Shown in pieces: positions 43,845 to 52,276 of a DNA stretch of 64,000 bases. A model generated the notes under the pieces. That model was not told the origin of the DNA and did not search any database. It worked only from the letters and a program-made list of their open reading frames with translations. The translations under genes were made by a program, and so were the position numbers. The first letter of the stretch is position 1, and the number at the start of each line of letters is the position of its first letter. Source of the stretch: Methyloversatilis discipulorum (GTDB lineage: Bacteria; Pseudomonadota; Gammaproteobacteria; Burkholderiales; Rhodocyclaceae); contig NZ_ARVV01000001.1 of the NCBI RefSeq assembly GCF_000385375.1, positions 992,001-1,056,000 on the forward strand. The letters run 5' to 3'.

Positions 43845-44570
43845 ATGAACCTCGGATTGGCAGCTGTCTTCGTCGTCGGCCTGCTCGGCGGCGTGCACTG
43901 CGCCGGCATGTGCGGCGGCATCGTGTCGGCGATTTCGGCCGGCGTGCCGCAGCCGGTACGTCGCGGCTGGCGTGCCCAACTGCCTGCGCTGGCGATGCAC
44001 GCCGCCTACAGCGGCGGGCGCATTGCCAGCTATTCGCTGGCCGGAGCGGTGGCCGGTGGTGTCGGCGGCGTCAGCCTGCTCGCCGGCGACGCTGCGCCGG
44101 TGCAGATGACGCTCTACGTGTTCGCCAACCTGATGATGATCGCGCTCGGTTTCTATCTGGCCGGTTATACGCGCCTGCTGGCGCCGGTCGAGGCACTGGG
44201 GCGCCCGCTGTGGGCGCGCATCCAGCCGCTGGCCCGGCGCTTCCTGCCGGCGCACACGCCGGCGCAGGCGCTCGGCGTCGGTCTGCTCTGGGGCTTCCTG
44301 CCCTGCGGCCTCGTCTACAGCATGCTCGGACTGGCGCTGCTGTCTGGGTCGCCCGGCAGTGGGGCGCTGATCATGCTGGCCTTCGGTCTGGGCACGCTGC
44401 CTAATCTGCTGCTGGCCGGCATGCTGCTGACCCGGCTGCGCGCGGCGACCCGTCATCCGGCGCTGCGACGGGTGGCCGGGCTGCTGGTGCTCGGCTTCGG
44501 CATCGTTGGTCTGGCGCGGGCATCCACGCTTGGCGACGGGCTGTGGAACGGCCTCATCTGCCATACTTAG
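43845..44570 (+). CDS. sulfite exporter TauE/SafE-family membrane protein
   Basis: A 241-residue protein with about six hydrophobic segments. GLLGGVHCAGMCGGIVSAIS at the N-terminus (here about residues 9-28, two cysteines in CAGMCGG) and WGFLPCGLVYSMLGLALLSGS in the middle are signatures of the DsbD-like SafE subgroup often found near ccoIS/hemN/fnr. A role in copper or cytochrome-oxidase assembly is inferred from that association. Starts 45 bp after hemN, so probably co-transcribed. Confidence 0.85.
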   Translation: MNLGLAAVFVVGLLGGVHCAGMCGGIVSAISAGVPQPVRRGWRAQLPALAMHAAYSGGRIASYSLAGAVAGGVGGVSLLAGDAAPVQMTLYVFANLMMIALGFYLAGYTRLLAPVEALGRPLWARIQPLARRFLPAHTPAQALGVGLLWGFLPCGLVYSMLGLALLSGSPGSGALIMLAFGLGTLPNLLLAGMLLTRLRAATRHPALRRVAGLLVLGFGIVGLARASTLGDGLWNGLICHT

Positions 44571-44601
44571 ACACCTTCCTATAACAAGTGTCGAGAACAC
44601 C

Positions 44602-45027
44602 ATGCGTATCCTCCTTGCCGTAGACGGTTCCGATCATGGCGTGCGCGCCACGGCCGAAGTGCTGCGCCTTGCCGCCATGCTGACCACTCAGCCCGAAATC
44701 CACCTGCTGTTCGTGCACGCCCCGGTACCGGGCGGCCTGCTGCAGCACCACGTCAGCCGTGAAGCGCTGAACGACTACTACCGCGAAGAAGGGCAGGACG
44801 CCGTGCGCTCGGCGCTGGAAACCCTGCGCAACGCGAAGATCGAGCCGGTGCTGCACCTGCACGTCGGCCCGCCGGCCGAAACCATCGCCCGCTACGCCGA
44901 ACAGCACGACTGCGAAATGATCGTGATGGGCCGTCGTGGTCACGGCGCGCTCGCCAGCTTTGCCCTCGGCTCGGTGGCCAGCGGCGTGCTGCACCATTCC
45001 AACCGCCCGGTGCTGCTGGTCAAGTAA
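44602..45027 (+). CDS. universal stress protein (UspA family), second copy
   Basis: A 141-residue Usp: MRILLAVDGSDHGVRA at the start and the nucleotide loop MGRRGHGALASFALGSVASG, then RPVLLVK. The G-2x-G-9x-G-S pattern indicates ATP binding. Differs clearly from the Usp at 29747. ATG at 44602 is favoured; the frame extends upstream into the previous gene. It follows the TauE/SafE gene after 31 bp and may share the hemN promoter. Confidence 0.92.
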   Translation: MRILLAVDGSDHGVRATAEVLRLAAMLTTQPEIHLLFVHAPVPGGLLQHHVSREALNDYYREEGQDAVRSALETLRNAKIEPVLHLHVGPPAETIARYAEQHDCEMIVMGRRGHGALASFALGSVASGVLHHSNRPVLLVK

Positions 45028-45035
45028 GCCCGGTA

Positions 45036-45069
45036 CGGCCGGCGGCGCCTGCTCCGGCGCGCCGGCCGC
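45036..45069. terminator. GC-rich hairpin after the Usp gene, possible terminator
   Basis: GGCCGGCGGCGCC and GGCGCGCCGGCC form a stem with one bulged base and a short TGCTCC loop. No T run follows on the plus strand, so efficiency is doubtful. Confidence 0.35.
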
Positions 45070-45121
45070 TCTCACGCCGCCTCGGGTTCTGTCTCAAGAA
45101 TTCGCGGTGGCGCGCCGTTAG

Positions 45122-45150
45122 CGGGACATGATGTCAATTTTTGTGTCCCG
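45122..45150. promoter_or_regulatory. inverted repeat just upstream of the HDOD-GAF gene
   Basis: Perfect 7-bp arms CGGGACA (45122-45128) and TGTCCCG (45144-45150) with a 15-base AT-rich loop, ending 9 bp before the ATG at 45160. Could be an operator or an mRNA hairpin at the ribosome-binding site; no SD is visible. Confidence 0.45.
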
Positions 45151-45159
45151 TACCCGTCC

Positions 45160-46614
45160 ATGAGCGCACCCACCGCCACCGCATCCGATCCGCTCGAAGC
45201 CTGGGTGGACCGCCTGCGCAGCCAGGACATGCCCATCTTCAGCGCCACACTCGCCGCCATCGGCGAGGTCGCGGGCGACGAGGCAAGCCCGACTTCTGCG
45301 CTCGGCACCATCATCCTGCGCGACGCCGGCATGACCGCGCGCGTACTGCGGATGGCCAATTCCGTCTTCTTCCGTGGCGAAAGCCAGCGCGTCAGCACGA
45401 TTTCGCGCGCCATCGTCGTGCTCGGCTTCGACACGGTGCGCAATATCGCGGTGTCGGTCGCGCTGATCGACGCCTTTCTCGCCGGCGGCGTGCGCGAGCG
45501 CGTCGCCGCCGAAATGGCGCGCTGTTTCCACGCCGCAGTGCATGCGCGGCACGCCGCGTCGGCGCGCGGCGACGCGTCACCCGAAGAAGTGTTCATCGCG
45601 ACGCTGCTGTCGCACATCGGCGAAATGGCGTTCTGGTGCTTTTCCGGCGAGGTCGGGCAGAAGCTGGACAAGGCGTTGCGCCAGAGCAAGGCGCCGCCCG
45701 AGCAGGTCGAGATGGAGGTGCTGGGTTGCCGCCTGCGCACGCTGACGCAGAAACTGGCGCGTGAATGGGCCTTGCCCGGCCTCGTCGTGAACGCCTGTGC
45801 CGACGGCGTGCGGCTGGACAGTCGCGAAGCGCTGGTGGTCGCCGGATACCGTCTGGCCGTGGCGGCCGAAGGCGGCTGGGACTGCGAGCGCGCCCGGGTG
45901 GCGATGCGCGATTACGCCAAGGTGCTGCGCCAGGACGTGGCGGCACTTGCGCCGGTGGTCGCGGCGCATGCGCGCGAGGCGGCCCGCATCGCCGGCTTCT
46001 ACGGTTGCGAGGACGCGGCGGCACGCATTCCGCAGCCGACACCGACATCCGGTGCTGCGCCGGCCGAGGGTGGCGACGGCGCCGAGGCCGATCCGCTGCT
46101 GCAACTGGATGTCGCGCGCCGCATGACCGCACTGATGGCGGCCCGATCGGCGAGCACCGCGGTGCTCGATCTGGCGCTAGAAGGCGCCGGCCGTGCGCTG
46201 GGTGCCGACCGCGCGGTACTCGCGCTGGTGGCGCCCAACCGTGCGCAACTGGCCGCACGCGCGACCGAAGGTCACGGTGCGCAGCAACTGATGCGCCATT
46301 TCACCTTCCTGCTCGCCGGTGCGCCGCGCGACGCGCTGACCGAACTGGTCGACCACGGCCGCGTCATCGACATCGACGCTAGCCACGTGCCGGCCCCCGG
46401 GTTGCCGTCGGTGGCCCGCCTGCGCGCTGCGCTGGGCGAGCGGCACCAGATACTGGTGCCGCTGCACGCGCAGAACCAGGTGGTCGGCGTGCTCTACATC
46501 GATCGCACACCGTCCCGGCCGCCGTTTCCGGCCGGCACCCAGGACGCGCTGCTGCATCTGGCGCAGTTGGCCGGCCTGGCGCTCGACGCTGCCGCAGCGC
46601 CGCGCCGCGGCTGA
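45160..46614 (+). CDS. HDOD domain protein with C-terminal GAF-like domain
   Basis: A 484-residue signalling protein. Residues about 20-210 form an HDOD domain (IILRDAGMTARVLRMANSVFF, cited from RDAGMTARVLRMANSVFF; TISRAIVVLGFDTVRNIA; TLLSHIGEMAFW). The C-terminal 150 residues resemble a GAF domain (LGADRAVLALVAPNR, ILVPLHAQNQVVGVLYIDR). HDOD proteins are non-enzymatic relatives of HD-GYP proteins, used in chemosensory and c-di-GMP signalling. Ligand unknown. Its stop is 1 bp from the convergent PEP-CTERM gene. Confidence 0.88.
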   Translation: MSAPTATASDPLEAWVDRLRSQDMPIFSATLAAIGEVAGDEASPTSALGTIILRDAGMTARVLRMANSVFFRGESQRVSTISRAIVVLGFDTVRNIAVSVALIDAFLAGGVRERVAAEMARCFHAAVHARHAASARGDASPEEVFIATLLSHIGEMAFWCFSGEVGQKLDKALRQSKAPPEQVEMEVLGCRLRTLTQKLAREWALPGLVVNACADGVRLDSREALVVAGYRLAVAAEGGWDCERARVAMRDYAKVLRQDVAALAPVVAAHAREAARIAGFYGCEDAAARIPQPTPTSGAAPAEGGDGAEADPLLQLDVARRMTALMAARSASTAVLDLALEGAGRALGADRAVLALVAPNRAQLAARATEGHGAQQLMRHFTFLLAGAPRDALTELVDHGRVIDIDASHVPAPGLPSVARLRAALGERHQILVPLHAQNQVVGVLYIDRTPSRPPFPAGTQDALLHLAQLAGLALDAAAAPRRG

Positions 46615-46615
46615 C

Positions 46616-47431
46616 TCAGCCGCGACGGCGGCGGGCCGCTGCGCCGATCAGGCCCAGACCGGCCAGCAGCAGCGCGTATGTTTCCGGCTCGGGTACCGGC
46701 GCCAGCGTCAGCGTGCCGGCCATCAGGCCGCTTTCTTCGAAGCCCTGAACGGTGCCGACGGGGATGTCGATGGCCGCGCCCACCCAGCCCGGGCGGGTGA
46801 TGTAGCTCAGCGACAGCGTGACCTCGGCGCCGACCACGGTGTCGAGGCTCAGATCGAACGCCTCCATCGAGCCATTGCCGGTGTAGCTCACCGACTGACC
46901 GCCCCAACTCGCGACCAGGCTGAAGGAGGTGTCAGGCTCGATCACCGACAGGCTGGCCGAGAACAGCGACTCGGCGGTGCCGCTGATCAGCATGCGGATG
47001 GCGCTGCCGGCGGCTTCGCCGTCCGACGCGATCTTCAGCGTCGTATCCAGCGTGACGCGCGACGATTCCACCAGTCCCTGCAGGCCTTGAATGCCATCGA
47101 ACCCGAGCACCGAGGTGCCGCCGAGCGCGAAGCCGACGGCCGTGGCGTCGGTCTGCGCGTCCAACGTGACTTCGCGCACCCAGTCGTAAGTGATGGTCGA
47201 GCTGCCATCGGTCGCCGAGTCGCTGTACGCGCCGAAGCCCAGCAGCGCCTGGGGCGACGAAAGGTCATCGACCTCGGCATCGGCCGACACCGTGCCGAAC
47301 ACGCTGGTGGTGGCTTCGGCATAGGTATAGCCACCGACGAGGCTGGGGCCGACGATCTGGAAGTGTGCAGCCTGTGCGGACAGGCCAGTGGCGGCCAGCG
47401 CGACGGCCAGCGTGGTCTTGATCAGGTTCAT
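46616..47431 (-). CDS. PEP-CTERM sorting-domain protein, unknown function
   Basis: A 271-residue exported protein. Signal peptide KTTLAVALAATGLSAQAA is followed by a beta-rich body of unknown function. The C-terminal sorting signal is VPEPETYALLLAGLGLIG and AARRRRG. Exosortase should cleave at PEP and release or anchor the protein at the envelope. Last gene of a four-gene minus-strand set (with 47461, 49383 and 50617). Confidence 0.88.
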   Translation of the reverse strand: MNLIKTTLAVALAATGLSAQAAHFQIVGPSLVGGYTYAEATTSVFGTVSADAEVDDLSSPQALLGFGAYSDSATDGSSTITYDWVREVTLDAQTDATAVGFALGGTSVLGFDGIQGLQGLVESSRVTLDTTLKIASDGEAAGSAIRMLISGTAESLFSASLSVIEPDTSFSLVASWGGQSVSYTGNGSMEAFDLSLDTVVGAEVTLSLSYITRPGWVGAAIDIPVGTVQGFEESGLMAGTLTLAPVPEPETYALLLAGLGLIGAAARRRRG

Positions 47432-47460
47432 TTTCTGTTCTCCGGAATCAGGGGCGGGCG

Positions 47461-49356
47461 TCAGTCATTCTTGGTGATGCGGTTCTGCGGGCCCGGCGCG
47501 ACGCCGCTCGGGTTGGCCTGCAGATAGGCTTCGAAGGCATCGGTATCGACCGCGCCGCCGAGGCGCTGCGTGCCGTCCTTCAGCACGGCGAAGCCGTCGC
47601 CGCCGTCGGCGAGGAAGCTGTTCACCGTCACCCGGTAGCTGGCCGACGGATCGACCGCCACGCCATCCAGCGACATCGACGTGACGCGCGCATTGCAGGC
47701 GTTGCCGGCGGTGTAGGCGTAGTGGAAGCCGCGCGACACCTGCAGGATGCGCGTCGCGGTCTGGCCGTTGCAGCCGCTGAACTGCGTTTCCAGCAAGGTA
47801 CGGATCTGGGCGCCGGTCAGCGTCATGGTTACCAGCGAATTGCCGAAGGGCTGCACGGTGAAGGCGTCGCCGTAGGTCACCTTGCCGTCCGGTGCGTTGA
47901 ACGGCAGGTCGGCGCGTATGCCACCGGGGTTCATGAAGGTCACGGCCGCGTTGCCGGTGCCGGCATCGTCGGTCGCGTCGAGCTGGGCGTCGGCGATCAC
48001 GTCGCCCAGCGCCGATTCGCCGGCCGCGTTCTGCGAGCGGCTGATCGCTGCCGTGATCGTGCCGATCACGCGCGCCTTGGGCACGGCGGACAGCGCGTCG
48101 TAGTGCGCCACCAGATCGGTCAGCGCCGCATCTTCCGCGGTCGCGGTTCCGGTGACCAGGTTGTTTGCGGCGACTTCGATCACGTCACGCGTGCGGGTAT
48201 CGATGGTGAGGTCGATGTCGCTCAGGTTGCGCGCGTACTGGCCGGCGGACGTCACCCGCACCGGCTGGCCGGCGCTGTTGTTGATCAGGCAGTTGTATGC
48301 GGCATGGGTGTGACCGGACACCACCAGGTCAACCTCGGGGTCGAGCCGGTTGACGATGTCGACGATGGGGCCGGAGGCGCCGGTGCAACCATTGATGCCG
48401 CCGGACGCAAAGCCGCCTTCGTGGATCAGTACGACGATGGATTCGATGCCCTGCGCCTTCAGTTTCGGAATCAGCGCATTGACGGTGTCGGCCTCGTCCT
48501 TGAACTGCAGGCCGGCCACGCCCGAAGGCGACACGATGCTCGGTGTGCCTTCCAGCGTCATGCCGATGAAGGCCACCTTGTTGCCGAGGAAGTCCTTCAC
48601 GCCGTAACCGGGGAACACGGTGCTGCCGGTGGCGGTGTCATGCACGTTGGCGGCGAGGAAGCGGAATTTCGCGCCGGCGAATTCGCCGCCCTTCAGATCC
48701 TCGTTCATGCCCAGGCCGGAGTAGGCGTCGGTCGGGTGGTTGCCGCCGTGCTGCATGCGCAGCAGTTCGTCCTTGCCTTCGTCGAACTCGTGGTTGCCGA
48801 CCGCATTGAAGTCGATGCCGATGCGGTTCATCGCCTCGATCGTCGGCTCGTCCTTGAACAGCGCCGAGGTCAGCGGGCTGGCGCCTATCATGTCGCCGGC
48901 CGATACCACGGCGTGCAGCGGGTTCTGCGCCTTCAGTTCCTTGATGCGGGTCGAGAAGCGGGTGACGCCCGGGTTGCTGCTCGAACCTTCGAACGGCTTG
49001 ATGTAGCCGTGGAAGTCGTTGAAGGCGATCAGCTTCACCTTCAGCGTGGTGCCGATCTGCGAGTTGCGTGCGGCGATCAGCAGGCGTGCGCGTTCGACCG
49101 CACTGATCCTGCCGGCCTTCTGCTGTGCCAGCGTGACCGACGATACGTGGGCGATGAAGGCGGCCTGATTGCCCCACGGGTCCTCGTCGCGGATCTGACC
49201 ATCGACGGTGGTGCAGCTCGCGTCCAGCACACGGTCCGGCACACCGCTGTCGGTGCTGCCGAAGAGCACATTGCTGCTGTAGCTGCCCGGTACGCAGGCG
49301 AACGCCGCCTGACTCAGTGCGCCGGCGATGGCCAGTGCGAGGAATTTGATGCGCAT
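47461..49356 (-). CDS. exported bifunctional metallophosphatase / 5'-nucleotidase
   Basis: A 631-residue protein of the UshA/5'-nucleotidase family. Signal peptide (IKFLALAIAGALSQAAFA). Metallophosphatase motifs are FNDFHGYI, VSAGDMIGASP, AVGNHEFDEG and VVSGHTHAAY. The C-terminal nucleotidase domain has NPGGIRADL and TVQPFGNSLVTMTLTG. It should hydrolyse nucleotides outside the cytoplasm for phosphate and nucleoside recovery. An insert of about 70 residues lies between the signal peptide and the first motif. No PEP-CTERM tail, unlike its neighbours. Confidence 0.92.
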   Translation of the reverse strand: MRIKFLALAIAGALSQAAFACVPGSYSSNVLFGSTDSGVPDRVLDASCTTVDGQIRDEDPWGNQAAFIAHVSSVTLAQQKAGRISAVERARLLIAARNSQIGTTLKVKLIAFNDFHGYIKPFEGSSSNPGVTRFSTRIKELKAQNPLHAVVSAGDMIGASPLTSALFKDEPTIEAMNRIGIDFNAVGNHEFDEGKDELLRMQHGGNHPTDAYSGLGMNEDLKGGEFAGAKFRFLAANVHDTATGSTVFPGYGVKDFLGNKVAFIGMTLEGTPSIVSPSGVAGLQFKDEADTVNALIPKLKAQGIESIVVLIHEGGFASGGINGCTGASGPIVDIVNRLDPEVDLVVSGHTHAAYNCLINNSAGQPVRVTSAGQYARNLSDIDLTIDTRTRDVIEVAANNLVTGTATAEDAALTDLVAHYDALSAVPKARVIGTITAAISRSQNAAGESALGDVIADAQLDATDDAGTGNAAVTFMNPGGIRADLPFNAPDGKVTYGDAFTVQPFGNSLVTMTLTGAQIRTLLETQFSGCNGQTATRILQVSRGFHYAYTAGNACNARVTSMSLDGVAVDPSASYRVTVNSFLADGGDGFAVLKDGTQRLGGAVDTDAFEAYLQANPSGVAPGPQNRITKND

Positions 49357-49382
49357 GGTGATGTTCTCCAGGGAGTAAGGGG

Positions 49383-50558
49383 TCAGCGCCGCGCGTGGCG
49401 ACGGGCCAGCGACAGCAGACCAAGGCCGGCCAGCAGCAGCGCGTACGTTGCCGGCTCGGGTACCGGCGCGATTTCAAGTGCGATGAACTGCGTGCTCTGC
49501 GTGGCGCTGAAGTTGTTGTCGGCGGCCAGCACCAGCGTGCGGTTGCCGTTGGCCAGCGTCTTGCCCCAGCTGATGGCTTCGATGTTGTCGAGCGTGATGC
49601 CTTCGAAAGTGATCGGCATTTCCAGCAGCAGCGTGCGGCGCATCGGCGTGTAGTCGGCGCCGGTCAGGCTGGCGATGCCGCTCACGTCGGTAGTGTCGGC
49701 GGTGATCTCGGCCAGCGTCAGGCGGATGGTGTTGCCGACGCCGAAGGCGAAGGCGCGCTCGATCGCGATGAACTGCGTGTCGGAAATCGCCAGCAGTTCG
49801 GGCAGGCCGTTGTCCGGGCCGAAGGGCGCACCCGGAACCGCGTCGACCGGGATCGGCGGCAGTTCGTACGCATATTGCACGCCGGCCGCACCGCTCACCG
49901 GGTCGAGCGCGGTCAGGCGTACCACGCTGCCGTTGCTGATCGACGTGAGCGGGCCGTCCTGCACCAGCGCGTCTTCGTTGGCGGTGTAGATCGTGCCGTT
50001 CGGCGTCACCGTGAGCGCTTCGAACAGCTTGTTGTTGCGCCCACCGGTGCTCGCGTTGTCGACGTAGTTGTACATGGCGGGTGTGGCGAATTCGCGTACG
50101 AACACGCCCGAGGTCGTCATCTCGCGGACGAAGGGCTGGTAACGGCTGGCGGCGTTCGCGTTCCAGTTGCCCTCCGACGACCAGTACAGATTGCCGTTCG
50201 GTGCGACGCGTATGCCTTCCGGGTCCACCGTGCGGGCGTTCGACGGGAAGGTCGTGCCGTCCGGACGCTGCATATAGGTCTGGCTGTTGATGGCGACGCC
50301 GTTGAAGCCGGCGGCGTCGTAGTCCAGCGACAGGTTGTAGAAGCGCGGCGTGCCGCGCTCGCCGCCGCGGTCATCGGCGATCGCCCAGTAAGTGCCGTCG
50401 GCGGCGCGGTCGAGGCCGGAGATGCCGCCGAATTCGACACCCTGGAACAGCGTGCCGGTGGGCAGCGAGGTTGCACCGATCACGCGCAGCGAGAAGTCGG
50501 CCGCCTGTGCGGCGCCGACCGAGAGGGCCACAGCGGTGGCCAGAAGCAGTTTCTTCAT
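49383..50558 (-). CDS. phytase-like esterase family protein with PEP-CTERM tail
   Basis: A 391-residue exported protein. Signal peptide LLLATAVALSVGAAQA. The body matches the 'esterase-like activity of phytase' beta-propeller family: FGGISGLDRAADGTYWAIADDRGG, cited as SGLDRAADGTYWAIADDRGG, DPEGIRVAPNGNLYWSSEGN and FEALTVTPNGTIYTANEDAL. The C-terminus has VPEPATYALLLAGLGLLSLARR, i.e. a PEP-CTERM sorting signal. Substrate not proven; phosphomonoesters such as phytate are possible. Paralogue of 50617. Confidence 0.88.
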   Translation of the reverse strand: MKKLLLATAVALSVGAAQAADFSLRVIGATSLPTGTLFQGVEFGGISGLDRAADGTYWAIADDRGGERGTPRFYNLSLDYDAAGFNGVAINSQTYMQRPDGTTFPSNARTVDPEGIRVAPNGNLYWSSEGNWNANAASRYQPFVREMTTSGVFVREFATPAMYNYVDNASTGGRNNKLFEALTVTPNGTIYTANEDALVQDGPLTSISNGSVVRLTALDPVSGAAGVQYAYELPPIPVDAVPGAPFGPDNGLPELLAISDTQFIAIERAFAFGVGNTIRLTLAEITADTTDVSGIASLTGADYTPMRRTLLLEMPITFEGITLDNIEAISWGKTLANGNRTLVLAADNNFSATQSTQFIALEIAPVPEPATYALLLAGLGLLSLARRHARR

Positions 50559-50616
50559 GATGGATTCCGGAGGGAATGACGAACCGACCCCGTCATTGCG
50601 GGGCCGGCGCGAAGGA

Positions 50617-51960
50617 TCAGCGGCGGCGCTTCGCGGCCAGGCCGATCAGGCCGAGGCCGGCCAGCATCAGCGCGTAGGTTTCCGGCTCCGGTACCGGGTT
50701 GGCCAGGCTGATCTTCAGGAACTCGGTGTGGTCGGAACCGAAGTCGCGGCCGCCGGTGCCCGGGTAGTTGTTGTCGTTGATCACCAGCAGCGTGTTGGCG
50801 TCGAGGATGAGCACGTCCTCGATGGTCACGTAGGGGAAGGTGAAGCTGGTGAGGCCGTCGCCGTTCAGGTCGTCCGGGTCGGCGATGTTCATCAGGTCGA
50901 CCAGTTCGGTCTTGGTGACGAAGCCGCCGTCGGCGACACCGGTGGTGTCGGCGATGAAGATCTTCTTGAACGGCGTGCCGCTGGTGGCGGTGCCGCCGTT
51001 GCGCTCGATCACCAGGAAGCGGTGGTCGTCGATGGCGGTCATGTCGCCGATCGCGGTGCCTTCGGCTTCGAGCTGGTACAGGTAGTCGACGCCGGTATAG
51101 CTTTCACTGTCGATGCTGAATTCATTGATGCGCAGGCTCTTCGCCGGGTCGCCGGCCACCGTCTTTTCGAGCAGCGTGTAGAGCTTGTCGCCGCTGGCGT
51201 TGATGGCCATGCCCTCGAAACCGCCCGAGCCGCCGAGGTTGCTCGTGACCGAACCGTTCAGCACCGCCTCGTGCTGCGGCGCGAACACGCCGGGCAGCGC
51301 GATCTCGCGGCGCTGGACCACGCCGGTGGCGTCGGTCTTCACCAGATAGGGACCGAACTCGTCGCCGAACCACAGATTGCCGTTCTTGTCCTGACGCACC
51401 GACTCGACGTCGAGGTCGGCGCCGGTGAGCAGGCGACCGGCCTTGATCGACGGATCGACCAGCGGGTTGGCGGCGTTGTTGTAGTAGTGCGTGTAGTCGG
51501 CCTGGACCTTGATGCTCAGCAGGTTCTTCGGGTCACTCAGCGTGATCCGGCTGGCCGCGTTGAAAGCGGGCAGCGAGGCGCCGGTATTCCAGTTGGCGGC
51601 GGACACGGTGCCGCTGCCGCCCAGCGCGGTGCGGAAATCGACATTCACCGCGTAGCTGCGCAGCAGCGTGTCGGCCGAATTGCCCTGTGCCCCGAAGCCG
51701 TTGTCGGTGATGACGCGGAAGCTGCCGTTGGCGCCGGCCAACACGCCGGAGAAGCCCTGCACCGGCTGCATGTCGACCAGCGGCAGCGGATTGCCGCCGG
51801 CACCTGCGCCGGCAAACTGACCCGAGGTCGGGCCGTCGGAGAAGGTGTTGGCCGGCATCACCGCCCAGCCGGACAGCGTGTTCTGCGCGGCGTTGGCCGA
51901 GGTGGCGGCAAAGGCGGCCGCCACCGCCAGTACCAGCGTGAGTTGCGTGCGTGCGTTCAT
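50617..51960 (-). CDS. phytase-like esterase family protein with PEP-CTERM tail, second paralogue
   Basis: A 447-residue exported protein. Signal peptide LTLVLAVAAAFAATSANA. Propeller motifs: GAQGNSADTLLRSY, VRQDKNGNLWFGDEFGPYL, GFEGMAINASGDKLYTLLEK and HRFLVIERNGG. The C-terminal sorting signal is VPEPETYALMLAGLGLIG, followed by AAKRRR. GTG/ATG choice: ATG 51960 has GGGAG about eight bases upstream; the frame runs 35 codons further without support. First gene of the minus-strand phosphoesterase set. Confidence 0.88.
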   Translation of the reverse strand: MNARTQLTLVLAVAAAFAATSANAAQNTLSGWAVMPANTFSDGPTSGQFAGAGAGGNPLPLVDMQPVQGFSGVLAGANGSFRVITDNGFGAQGNSADTLLRSYAVNVDFRTALGGSGTVSAANWNTGASLPAFNAASRITLSDPKNLLSIKVQADYTHYYNNAANPLVDPSIKAGRLLTGADLDVESVRQDKNGNLWFGDEFGPYLVKTDATGVVQRREIALPGVFAPQHEAVLNGSVTSNLGGSGGFEGMAINASGDKLYTLLEKTVAGDPAKSLRINEFSIDSESYTGVDYLYQLEAEGTAIGDMTAIDDHRFLVIERNGGTATSGTPFKKIFIADTTGVADGGFVTKTELVDLMNIADPDDLNGDGLTSFTFPYVTIEDVLILDANTLLVINDNNYPGTGGRDFGSDHTEFLKISLANPVPEPETYALMLAGLGLIGLAAKRRR

Positions 51961-52155
51961 GTCGTGTCTCCCACAGGTTTCGTGCCGGCGGAGCGCCGGG
52001 AACGCGCCGACCATAGGGAGAGGTCTTTTCAATGCCATGAAGGGCGGGTGAGCCGTTCGGCCCATGCCGCCGGCAGATCCGCGCCGGGCCGGGGTGTGCG
52101 TAGCGAGGTGGGCGTGCCCGCGCAGCCTTGCCGCAGCCGCCCGCGCAAGCGCCAG

Positions 52156-52173
52156 ATGACGGCCGTGTGACGG
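52156..52173 (-). promoter_or_regulatory. Pho-box candidate upstream of the phytase/nucleotidase gene set
   Basis: Minus strand CCGTCAC-ACGG-CCGTCAT matches 11 of 14 positions of the PhoB half-site pair CTGTCAT-N4-CTGTCAT with the correct 11-bp period. It points toward the phytase-like gene at 51960, 196 bp away. No good -10 element lies at the usual distance, so support is partial. Confidence 0.45.
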
Positions 52174-52276
52174 AATGCGTTTCTTCCTGTTACGCGACGG
52201 ACTGTTTGCACGGTCCGGCAGGCGCTGCGGCCTGCATGTAAACTCCGCGCTTTACCTCCCGCGAACCGAGCCTGCC

